A stretch of DNA of 64,000 nucleotides from positions 1 through 64,000 of the forward strand of contig NZ_CP068083.1 of the NCBI RefSeq assembly GCF_016725325.1, given 5' to 3'. Positions 8,054 to 14,178 of this stretch are shown piece after piece. The notes under the pieces are model-generated. The model was not told where the DNA came from, made no database searches, and saw nothing but the letters and a program-made list of their open reading frames with translations. How positions within the stretch are numbered: the first letter of the stretch is position 1; the number at the start of each line of letters is the position of its first letter. Source of the stretch: Sphingobacterium spiritivorum (lineage in GTDB: Bacteria > Bacteroidota > Bacteroidia > Sphingobacteriales > Sphingobacteriaceae). The position numbers were made by a program, and so were the translations under genes.

Positions 8054-8346
8054 TTCTTTTGCTTTTTTAATGGTCGCTCTCCCTGCATAAGTAACTCCAC
8101 TTCTGATAATCTGAAATACGTTTTCCGATTGATCTGCGTTGCTCCAAGAATGCCTTTTGCCCTATACGTCTGCAACGTTCTTTTGCTGATATTGAGCAGT
8201 TGGCAGGCTTCCTGTTGGTCGAGCCATTTCGTTGCCTGTTGCAATGCCTTGTAAGGCGTAGTGATTTTCTTAATCAATAAAGAAACTTCCTTTACTTCTC
8301 TGTGCAATGCTTTTAAAATCTGAATGTCCAAAACTGTTATTTCCAT
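8050..8346 (-). CDS. Excisionase-like helix-turn-helix protein (first of pair)
   Basis: 98 residues with the same plan as its downstream neighbour: an N-terminal helix (VLDIQILKALHREVKEVSLLI) and a helix-turn-helix LDQQEACQLLNISKRTLQTY with wing RAKGILGATQINRKTYFRLS. The two are diverged duplicates sharing the core ISKRTLQ-Y. It probably binds DNA of the element's end or of its own promoter. A promoter-like repeat copy (8404-8440) lies 58 bp upstream. Confidence 0.8.
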   Translation of the reverse strand: MEITVLDIQILKALHREVKEVSLLIKKITTPYKALQQATKWLDQQEACQLLNISKRTLQTYRAKGILGATQINRKTYFRLSEVELLMQGERPLKKQKK

Positions 8347-8403
8347 ATCCGCATCATTTAATCCTCAAAAGTAAAAGCAACTTATAAAGGTTGCTCCAAT
8401 GTT

Positions 8404-8440
8404 GTAGTCAGAAGTAGCATTTGGCGTTTAGTTGCCAAAT
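8404..8440 (-). repeat. Element-wide promoter-region repeat, copy 1
   Basis: The consensus, read on the plus strand, is GTGGYAGTCAGTGGCA followed by TTTGGCGTTCA, ending in an inverted repeat TTTGGC...GCCAAA. On the minus strand this copy has TTTG, a 19-base spacer and TACTTCTG, one mismatch from a full -33/-7 promoter, with the inverted repeat filling the spacer. Confidence 0.6.
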
Positions 8441-8446
8441 ACTCGG

Positions 8447-8827
8447 TTATAATCCCAACTTTGGTTTTTGGTTTTTTGGGCGAGCCTGTTGTATTTTGTT
8501 TGAATTGTCCATTTTTAAAGCAGGCTTTTTATTGGTCTGTACGTTCTGATTGTTTTCAGCATTTTTATAACCCGAACGCATAACCGTTTTGGTAGCGCCT
8601 ATGATGCTTTCAGGTTCGGCAGTCTGTTTTTTTTGTTCAGCACGCTTGCCCCCGAACAGCCTGCCCAGACCTAAACCCTTTGTGTCTGTGAATTGGCGTT
8701 TAAAGTTGGCTATGAAATTGGAAATGGGGTCGCTGCCCTTATCGACCTGAATAAAAGGTATATTCTTTTTTTTCTCAGATTCTTCTTTTTCTTTACGCTC
8801 TTTGTCGGTTGTTATTTTTTGTGCCAT
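8447..8827 (-). CDS. Hypothetical charged protein of mobilizable elements
   Basis: From ATG at 8827 (MAQKITTDKERKEKEE) it is about 126 residues; a longer start at 8872 is also open. It is highly charged and low in complexity: a lysine/glutamate run at the start, a central segment DPISNFIANFKRQFTDTKGLGLGRLFGGKR, and a glutamine/lysine/asparagine-rich tail. No domain recognised. Its place beside the excisionase pair and mobilization genes suggests an element maintenance role; I cannot say more. Confidence 0.5.
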   Translation of the reverse strand: MAQKITTDKERKEKEESEKKKNIPFIQVDKGSDPISNFIANFKRQFTDTKGLGLGRLFGGKRAEQKKQTAEPESIIGATKTVMRSGYKNAENNQNVQTNKKPALKMDNSNKIQQARPKNQKPKLGL

Positions 8828-8888
8828 AGGTTCAAAATTTCCCCCAATGTAAACCATAAAAGAATGCTTCATTTGCCTTTGGCTTTTA

Positions 8889-8917
8889 GTGGCAGTCTTT
8901 GGCGTTCAATTGCCAAA
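8889..8917 (-). repeat. Element-wide promoter-region repeat, copy 2
   Basis: A shorter copy: GTGGCAGTC joins directly to TTTGGCGTTCAA and the mirrored TTGCCAAA. It lies between the divergent genes at 8827 (minus) and 8980 (plus). Confidence 0.55.
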
Positions 8918-8979
8918 TGCTTTGATATAAATTCATCTACGGTTAAGATATTTTGTAGTTTTGTATTAAAGAATAGGCA

Positions 8980-9240
8980 ATGAAAGTCAATAAAACCGAA
9001 ATATTAAATAATATCTGTTACACCGAACTTGTATATGGCAGAATAAATAAAAAGCTACGAGTAGACTATTCAAAATCTGAAATTGAAAAATTGATTTTTA
9101 ATGCCATAAGCGAAACGGCAGAAAAATTCATTCAGAAAATCGGTAAAAATTATTATATAACAAACACTTACAAAAATATTAGGATTACAATCAACACATA
9201 CACACACAGGGTTATCACTGTTGACAGAATTACAAAATAA
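8980..9240 (+). CDS. DUF3781 family protein
   Basis: 86 residues; the sequence matches the small DUF3781 family from memory: NICYTELVYGRINKKL near the start, KIGKNYYITN in the middle and IRITINTYTHRVITVDRI at the end. No catalytic motif is obvious. It is cytoplasmic, transcribed away from the minus-strand genes to its left, and preceded by a repeat copy. Function unknown; it is a common passenger of mobile elements. Confidence 0.7.
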   Translation: MKVNKTEILNNICYTELVYGRINKKLRVDYSKSEIEKLIFNAISETAEKFIQKIGKNYYITNTYKNIRITINTYTHRVITVDRITK

Positions 9241-9685
9241 CAACTGCTTTAACCACAATTAATATAAGTTAAGCAAAGTATAAATCAACTTCCAAAAAAA
9301 GAATAAAAAGGCAGTAAAGATAAGGCAGACAGCCACCGCACCACCCAACCAAAAGCTTACGGCATAATGGCAGGGCAAATATGGTGGCTTCGCCGAGTTT
9401 GTTGTGTTGCCCTGCCACCCTTCGGGACTTATTCCGTTTCCTTTTGGTTTTTTCGCCTGTCCGCCTTGTTAAAATGGCTTTCTTTTTTTTCTTTTTTTTT
9501 GTTTTGGAAAATATTTTTTGATAGGGAGTTTCAGTACTATAATTAGCAGATGCAGGATACCCCTTGTATCTATAGGTTAGGGATAGCCCGATTTCTTTTT
9601 CTTGACAAGTTGCAGAGCAAGAAAAAGAAGCAAAAAGAACTCCGCTATTGGGGTTGGAACTGTTAAGCTAAAGCCGTTGGATGAC
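9241..9685. other. Long intergenic region with local GC-rich segment
   Basis: No gene seen over about 445 bp. The 9335-9480 part is clearly richer in G and C than its surroundings and holds a long inverted repeat (9369-9416) and a CCCTTCGGG hairpin. Homopolymer T runs follow at 9482-9515. It may be a structured RNA, a transfer origin or an old junction between modules. Confidence 0.35.
9369..9416. repeat. Inverted repeat, possible structured RNA or oriT
   Basis: Perfect 10-base arms GGCAGGGCAA (9369-9378) and TTGCCCTGCC (9407-9416) enclose 28 bases that themselves contain GGCTTCGCC, a small stem capped by a TTCG loop. Confidence 0.5.
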
Positions 9686-9716
9686 AAAAAAAGATAGGCT
9701 GATTTCTCAGCCTATC
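9686..9716 (-). terminator. Terminator of the AbiEii/DUF6922 operon
   Basis: GATAGGCTGA (9693-9702) and TCAGCCTATC (9707-9716) form a perfect 10-bp stem with a 4-base loop. On the minus strand a run of seven T follows. Confidence 0.85.
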
Positions 9717-9749
9717 CATCTATAAGATAATAAAAATTGTTGTTGTAAC

Positions 9750-10067
9750 TTATATCCAATGGTAAGGCTTGTCCTTACGGTTCAGATAGCAGTACATTTC
9801 TTCCTTTTTAAGTTCTGGGAAGAACCTCAATGCCCTATCAATTGCATAGTTGGGTAAGAAGTAAATTTCGTCACGGATTGCTTTGATAACCCTGCTATGA
9901 CCATAGAAACGGACAAGCTCATCAATTTCATTTTGACCGCCACGTTCTATGATACGGGCTATAATAGTCTTGTAGGCTTTCTTAAAGTCCATTGCTTCGA
10001 TGTCGAAATCCCAAAAAAACACTCGGTCAAGATTTGGAATGTCGTTATTTTTTTCTCTTAATTCCAT
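9750..10067 (-). CDS. DUF6922 protein, likely partner of the AbiEii toxin
   Basis: 105 residues. The segment VFFWDFDIEAMDFKKAY followed by IIERGGQNEIDELVRFYG is typical of DUF6922 proteins that accompany nucleotidyltransferase toxins in Bacteroidota. It is the second gene of the operon, 39 bp after the toxin gene, and shares its terminator. It likely acts as antitoxin or accessory factor. This is the reverse of the usual antitoxin-first order. It has no obvious DNA-binding motif, though its helical repeats (residues 29-80) could hold one. Confidence 0.65.
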   Translation of the reverse strand: MELREKNNDIPNLDRVFFWDFDIEAMDFKKAYKTIIARIIERGGQNEIDELVRFYGHSRVIKAIRDEIYFLPNYAIDRALRFFPELKKEEMYCYLNRKDKPYHWI

Positions 10068-10106
10068 ATAGTAAAGATACGATTTTTTTAGTTGTTCACT
10101 GATTTT

Positions 10107-10781
10107 TCAACGCCTAAAGCCTCTACCTTTTTTCGGCAGATCGGGTATTTGTCCAAATTTTAAAGACGGATTAAGAACCGCCTTGTTTAAGCGTTCATTA
10201 ATTTTTTCCATATCGGTCTCTTTACCTTTTAACAACTTAACTTTTGCTTCGTGGTCGATATTCTTGTGATACAATAAGGCGTATGTAGCCATTGCAGGAT
10301 TACCACCATATTTATTTTGATATGCTTCTAAATAGGTTCTAAGCGGATGGTGTTCTAATAGAAAATGCATATCTATAAAATCCTTAATCCGTGTACCATT
10401 TTGGAATATGGCGTGGAGTTTCATTGCCCCTATGTCCTCTAAGGATGCTAATCGTATCCCATCTTTTGTTTCAATTGGCTTTTGCCATGGATATTGATGC
10501 GAAAGAATATCAACTTTAATCTTATCTATATCAAGTAAGATTGTATTATTAAACATATCGTTTATCAATACCCGAGGATATTGAGTGACTAAATGTTTTA
10601 ATAGCTTCTGTTCATCAAAGCCTTTGGTTGTAAAAAGGTCAATATCAATACTCAATCGGTGACCAATCTGTAGACTTAATGCAGTTCCCCCTACAAGGTT
10701 AAAATCTTTCAGCATTTCATCTTTCATTAGTGCATGGAGAAGTTTCCACATCTCACTGCTGACTGTTTCTTTGTGTAGCAT
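10107..10781 (-). CDS. AbiEii/AbiGii-type nucleotidyltransferase toxin
   Basis: 224 residues. The minimal nucleotidyltransferase signature is clear: LVGGTALSL (residues 29-37), then the two catalytic aspartates in SIDIDLF (Asp46, Asp48), and a further acidic strand IDKIKVDIL. The helical C-terminal part carries LEDIGAMKLHAI, also typical. In type IV toxin-antitoxin abortive-infection systems this enzyme transfers nucleotides (to tRNA in the characterised MenT relatives), stopping growth when phage infect. It is followed by its DUF6922 partner and sits on a mobile element. Confidence 0.88.
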   Translation of the reverse strand: MLHKETVSSEMWKLLHALMKDEMLKDFNLVGGTALSLQIGHRLSIDIDLFTTKGFDEQKLLKHLVTQYPRVLINDMFNNTILLDIDKIKVDILSHQYPWQKPIETKDGIRLASLEDIGAMKLHAIFQNGTRIKDFIDMHFLLEHHPLRTYLEAYQNKYGGNPAMATYALLYHKNIDHEAKVKLLKGKETDMEKINERLNKAVLNPSLKFGQIPDLPKKGRGFRR

Positions 10782-10786
10782 GATTT

Positions 10787-10819
10787 TTCGTTTTTCGGGA
10801 ATTTAATCCCGAAAACGAA
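10787..10819. promoter_or_regulatory. Inverted repeat directly before the toxin start codon
   Basis: TTCGTTTTTCGGGA (10787-10800) mirrors TCCCGAAAACGAA (10807-10819) with one extra base. It starts 5 bases from the toxin ATG, so the hairpin would occlude the translation start or serve as an operator. Confidence 0.5.
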
Positions 10820-10832
10820 GCCTTTGCCCAAA

Positions 10833-10868
10833 GTGGTAGTCAGTGGCATTGTTTGGCGTTCATGGGCA
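10833..10868 (-). repeat. Element-wide promoter-region repeat, copy 3
   Basis: GTGGTAGTCAGTGGCATT then GTTTGGCGTTCATGGGCA. It lies 52 bp upstream of the AbiEii gene. Confidence 0.6.
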
Positions 10869-10924
10869 CAATGAGGGATGAATATCCAAAAGATTATATG
10901 GCTCTTTGCCTACACAAACCGTTA

Positions 10925-11410
10925 TCAGAACAACGGCTTGTGCTTATCGTTATAGATTTCCTTAATCAGCTCTCCGAACTCCTGAAAGTGGAATTCGATA
11001 ATATTATCCAGATAAGCATAAATTGTCAGCTTGTCAATTCCCATAATGTTGGTAAGCCTGTTAAATGTTTCGTGATGTTCCTGCCGTACATAGACCGATT
11101 TGCCTTTGCTTGCATTTCTTTTAGGGATTCTAAAGAACGTTACGCAATAATCCTCTTTCGTCAGCTTCTTTGGTTTTGAAACGGTTCTTTTGGTATCGCC
11201 TGCAATCGGTTTTGTATCTTCTGGTTCTACAGATTTTTCGCCTGTTTCAATTGCAGTAAGCTCATCACTATGCGGTAAAGTGTTCTGCTCTTGTTCAGGT
11301 TCTTTCTTTTCATCAGTTAGGAAATTTTCAATAGAAAAACTCTCTTTTTCGGGTTGCTGATTTTTGTTTTCTTCGTGTATCATATCTCTTAATTTTAATA
11401 TTATATCCAA
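10925..11410 (-). CDS. DUF3408 protein (conjugative-transposon type)
   Basis: 161 residues. The N-terminal 75 are acidic and apparently disordered (EKKEPEQEQNTLPHSDE). The C-terminal domain matches DUF3408 of Bacteroides conjugative and mobilizable elements: DYCVTFFRIPKRN, KSVYVRQEHHETFNRL, KLTIYAYLDNIIEFHF. In CTnDOT-like elements a DUF3408 protein (TraB-type) is coded next to the ParA-like and transfer genes; here it is alone. A ribbon-helix-helix-like DNA-binding role is suspected, not shown. A start at 11383 is also possible. Confidence 0.75.
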   Translation of the reverse strand: MDIILKLRDMIHEENKNQQPEKESFSIENFLTDEKKEPEQEQNTLPHSDELTAIETGEKSVEPEDTKPIAGDTKRTVSKPKKLTKEDYCVTFFRIPKRNASKGKSVYVRQEHHETFNRLTNIMGIDKLTIYAYLDNIIEFHFQEFGELIKEIYNDKHKPLF

Positions 11411-11595
11411 TTAGCTGTTTGGTTGGTTAAGTAGTCAGCTGTATGTTCTGTACCAATGTAACAACCTATCTACCTATGCACTTGCATACCCTTAATTAGC
11501 TGTTTCGCTAACTGAAAAATATGCAATTAGCCAGCAACCACGTATGTTGATTTGTTATCAGTCACCCTCATTTGCAATCAGGATTTATGCTGATT

Positions 11596-11623
11596 GGTTA
11601 CATCGTTAACGATACAAGTAACC
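11596..11623. repeat. Nested palindrome
   Basis: GGTTAC (11596-11601) and GTAACC (11618-11623) flank the perfect 12-base palindrome ATCGTTAACGAT (11602-11613). Confidence 0.55.
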
Positions 11624-11675
11624 AGCTGGCTAAACATATACAAAGGACGCAAAAGCAGTCCCAATCTTAATCAGG

Positions 11676-11710
11676 GTGGCAGTCAGTGGCACAATTTGGC
11701 GTTCATTGTC
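11676..11710 (-). repeat. Element-wide promoter-region repeat, copy 4
   Basis: GTGGCAGTCAGTGGCACA then ATTTGGCGTTCATTGTC. It lies in the gap between the DUF3408 gene and mobC. Confidence 0.6.
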
Positions 11711-11787
11711 ATTGTTGTAAATAACTATTATTCAAATAGTCTTACCGAAATTTGTAATGGAAGCTATGGGTTTTTCCTGCTAACTAC

Positions 11788-11811
11788 AATCCGTTGGCAA
11801 AACGGATTTTT
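11788..11811 (+). terminator. Terminator-like hairpin
   Basis: AATCCGTT (11788-11795) and AACGGATT (11801-11808) with a 5-base loop, followed by TTT. Confidence 0.45.
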
Positions 11812-11828
11812 CTGAACCCTTGTTCAGA

Positions 11829-11883
11829 GCAAGTTATCTCTTGAGGTCCTCGAAATAAATTCCCGTACCTCAAGAGCACTTGC
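11829..11883 (+). repeat. Large stem-loop upstream of mobC
   Basis: An outer stem GCAAGT/ACTTGC (11829-11834, 11878-11883) continues through small bulges into an inner stem CTCTTGAGGT/ACCTCAAGAG (11838-11847, 11867-11876) with a 19-base loop. Sixteen pairs in total place it among oriT or leader-RNA candidates; it ends 64 bp before mobC. Confidence 0.55.
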
Positions 11884-11947
11884 CCTTGCAGGGGGCTGGA
11901 AACGGCTCCAAAGTCGCTCGTTTGTTTAAAAATTAAAATGGATTATT

Positions 11948-12382
11948 ATGGAAGAGAAAAACAGAAAACAGATTAGGAAAACAGGACGAAAACCAAAGAT
12001 TGACCCTGCGGTTCATCGATATTCCATCAATTTGAATGCGGAGGATAATGCCAAATTTCTTGCCCTCTTTGACCAGTCAAGAATGAAAGCACTTGCTCAT
12101 TTTATTACAGCCTGTATCTTTCAAAAGACGGTAAAGACCGTGAAAATGGATATGGATGCAATAGAATATCACGAAAAGTTGACGCGATTTTTTAGTCAGT
12201 TCCGATCAATCGGAACAAATTACAATCAGATTGTGAAGATATTGTACCGTAATTTTTCCGAGAAAAAAGCAGGAACTTACCTTTTTAGATTGGAAAAGGA
12301 AACCATCGAATTGGTACAAGTTACTAAAGAAGTTATCCGTTTGACACAGGAATTTGAAAAGAAATATCTGAATAAAGAGTGA
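11948..12382 (+). CDS. MobC-type relaxosome accessory protein
   Basis: 144 residues. The N-terminus is basic (RKQIRKTGRKPKIDP), followed by a ribbon-helix-helix-like segment (HRYSINLNAEDNAKFLALF) and a helical MobC domain whose hallmark FRSIGTNYNQIVKILYRN is well preserved. It binds the transfer origin and helps the relaxase open the DNA. The stop lies 4 bases before the relaxase start, so the two are coupled. Confidence 0.85.
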   Translation: MEEKNRKQIRKTGRKPKIDPAVHRYSINLNAEDNAKFLALFDQSRMKALAHFITACIFQKTVKTVKMDMDAIEYHEKLTRFFSQFRSIGTNYNQIVKILYRNFSEKKAGTYLFRLEKETIELVQVTKEVIRLTQEFEKKYLNKE

Positions 12383-12386
12383 AATT

Positions 12387-13655
12387 ATGATTGCAAAAAT
12401 CGGAAAGGGAAGTAATATGTACGGAGCGATTTTGTACAATCAACAAAAAGTGGATAAGGAAAACGGAGCGGTTTTATTGCTGAACAAGATACCCGACACG
12501 GTGGACGGTAAGTATTCCGTTGCCTATTTTAATAAATGCTTTGAACCATATCTGTCTGCTAATATCAAAACGGAAAAGACGGTACGGCATATATCGCTGA
12601 ACCCAGATCCTTCGGATAAAATCAGCGATGAGCAGTTTACGGATATGGCTCAGGAATATATGGAACGTATGGGCTACGGCAATCAGCCGTATATCGTGTT
12701 CAAACATACAGACATAGACCGCACGCATATCCATATCGTTTCTACCTGCGTGGGAATTGACGGCAAGAAAATCCCCGATGATTACGACCACCCACGCTCA
12801 ATGGCTATCTGTCGGGATTTGGAAACTAAATATAACCTAAACAAAGCCATCGAGCAGGAGCAGAAACAAGTCAACAAAATTTTCAAGCCTATAAATCATA
12901 AAAATGGCGACATCAAAAGTCAGATTGCTTCGGTAGTTCGCCATTTGCCAAAGAATTACAGCTTTTCGACTATGGGTAATTACAATGCTTTGCTTTCTCT
13001 GTTCAACATCACAGCAGAAGAAGTCAAAGGCGAACGGAACGGACAACCTGTAAACGGATTGGTCTATTTAGCTTTGGATGAGAACGGCAATAAGGCAAGC
13101 AATCCTTTTAAAGCATCACTTTTCGGAAAAGATGCAGGCGTTGCACAACTGCAAAAACACTTCGAGAAATCCAAAGAGAAAATGAAAACCACGCCTGTAA
13201 GGGCAGTTCTGAAAAATACGGTGGAGCTTGCCATACACACTACTAGCAACGAAATGGAGTTTAGAAAACAACTTACAGAACAAGGAATTAATACGATTAC
13301 CCGCAGAAACAGTGAAGGACGAATTTACGGTATGACCTTTATAGACTACGAAAGCCGTAGCGTTTGGAACGGCTCACAATTAGACAGAAATTTGTCGGCA
13401 AACGTATTTAATGATTGGTGGAATAACGGAAATAAACCCGAATTAAAGATACAAGATAACACCATTTCTAAAGGAAATGGAATAGAGAACCTACCGCAAA
13501 AAGACCTTTTTGAGTTTCTCTCACCGGAACATTCGCCTAATACCGATTTGGGATTGTTTAGCCTGTTACCCGATGCACAGGGCGAGGATTACGAAGAAGA
13601 ACAGTTTGCTAACCAAATGAAAAAAAAGCAATATCCTCGGAAAAGAAGACATTAG
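12387..13655 (+). CDS. Relaxase / mobilization nuclease (MobB/BmgA-like)
   Basis: 422 residues. The N-terminal nuclease domain (about 1-170) carries the metal-binding histidine motif HTDIDRTHIHIV (His107, His114, His116), the family's three-histidine site. An upstream RHISLNP (67-73) and tyrosines near residues 12-17 (MYGAILY) could hold the catalytic tyrosine. The C-terminal part is helical and charged and ends with a lysine/arginine-rich tail. It nicks one strand at oriT and leads it into a partner conjugation machine. No secretion or coupling protein is coded here, so the element must borrow one. Confidence 0.9.
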   Translation: MIAKIGKGSNMYGAILYNQQKVDKENGAVLLLNKIPDTVDGKYSVAYFNKCFEPYLSANIKTEKTVRHISLNPDPSDKISDEQFTDMAQEYMERMGYGNQPYIVFKHTDIDRTHIHIVSTCVGIDGKKIPDDYDHPRSMAICRDLETKYNLNKAIEQEQKQVNKIFKPINHKNGDIKSQIASVVRHLPKNYSFSTMGNYNALLSLFNITAEEVKGERNGQPVNGLVYLALDENGNKASNPFKASLFGKDAGVAQLQKHFEKSKEKMKTTPVRAVLKNTVELAIHTTSNEMEFRKQLTEQGINTITRRNSEGRIYGMTFIDYESRSVWNGSQLDRNLSANVFNDWWNNGNKPELKIQDNTISKGNGIENLPQKDLFEFLSPEHSPNTDLGLFSLLPDAQGEDYEEEQFANQMKKKQYPRKRRH

Positions 13656-13810
13656 AATTACCTAGAATTTTATTAACTATTCAATCACTATAGCGTATGA
13701 TCTTTAAAATATCAGTATAAATCTGAAATGCTTAATATGTATTAGAGCCATTAAGGTTAAGTACAAGATATTTTTAATTTATTAATCATAAAATATACGT
13801 AACAATCTCT

Positions 13811-13860
13811 TATATTTGACAAAATAAGTCAAGTTATAAATTAAAATTGTCTTTTGACAA
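13811..13860 (+). promoter_or_regulatory. Promoter and two operator-like palindromes of the defence operon
   Basis: TATATTTG (13811-13818) is a perfect -7 box. Two inverted repeats follow: TTGAC-N7-GTCAA (13816-13832), overlapping the -7 box, and TTGTC-N4-GACAA (13847-13860), which ends at the base before the XRE start codon. They share the half-site TTG(A/T)C and resemble the C-boxes through which controller proteins of restriction systems regulate their own promoter. Confidence 0.6.
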
Positions 13861-14178
13861 ATGAAAAAAAATACAACGACAGGTGAAATACTCCGAGAAG
13901 CAAGGGAGCGTAAAGGATTACTTTTACGACACGTATGTGCAGAATTGGACGTGGATACCGCCATACTTAGCAAAATTGAACGAAACGAACGAAAAGCGAC
14001 AAAAGAACAAATCATAAAACTTGCCGAAATTCTCGATTTAGATAGAGACGACCTCTTAATTCAGTATTTAAGTGACAAAATTCTAAATGAAATTAAGAAT
14101 GAGGATTTGGGAACAAAAGCTTTAAAAGTAGCGGAACAAAAAATTAAATACAACAATAAAACCAATAACAACGATTAA
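13861..14178 (+). CDS. XRE-family regulator, likely controller of the restriction operon
   Basis: 105 residues. An XRE/Cro helix-turn-helix fills residues 6-65: GEILREARERKGLLLRHVCA, then the recognition region VDTAILSKIERNERK and LAEILDLDRDDLL. The C-terminal tail is basic and asparagine-rich. Its stop TAA and the ATG of res share one base (14178). This small protein at the head of a restriction operon, with palindromes just upstream, matches the controller (C) protein arrangement that delays nuclease production until the DNA is methylated. The link is inferred from position. Confidence 0.85.
   Translation: MKKNTTTGEILREARERKGLLLRHVCAELDVDTAILSKIERNERKATKEQIIKLAEILDLDRDDLLIQYLSDKILNEIKNEDLGTKALKVAEQKIKYNNKTNNND

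Larger units (their letters stand above)
11411..11947. other. Intergenic region before the mob genes, candidate oriT region
   Basis: No convincing gene in 537 bp. It holds many short TAGCTG/GGTTA repeats, a palindrome (11596-11623), a repeat copy (11676-11710), a terminator-like hairpin (11788-11811) and a large stem-loop (11829-11883) just before mobC. In Bacteroidota mobilizable elements the transfer origin lies next to the mob genes, so this is the most likely place for it. Confidence 0.5.

Noticed and set aside
8693..8983. 96-residue plus-strand frame
   Set aside because: It is antisense to the charged protein at 8447-8827 and rich in phenylalanine from the complementary lysine codons.
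10853..11179. 108-residue plus-strand frame
   Set aside because: It is antisense to the DUF3408 gene, which has a recognisable domain.
11594..11815. 73-residue plus-strand frame before mobC
   Set aside because: It runs through a repeat copy and a hairpin, and its composition is not protein-like.
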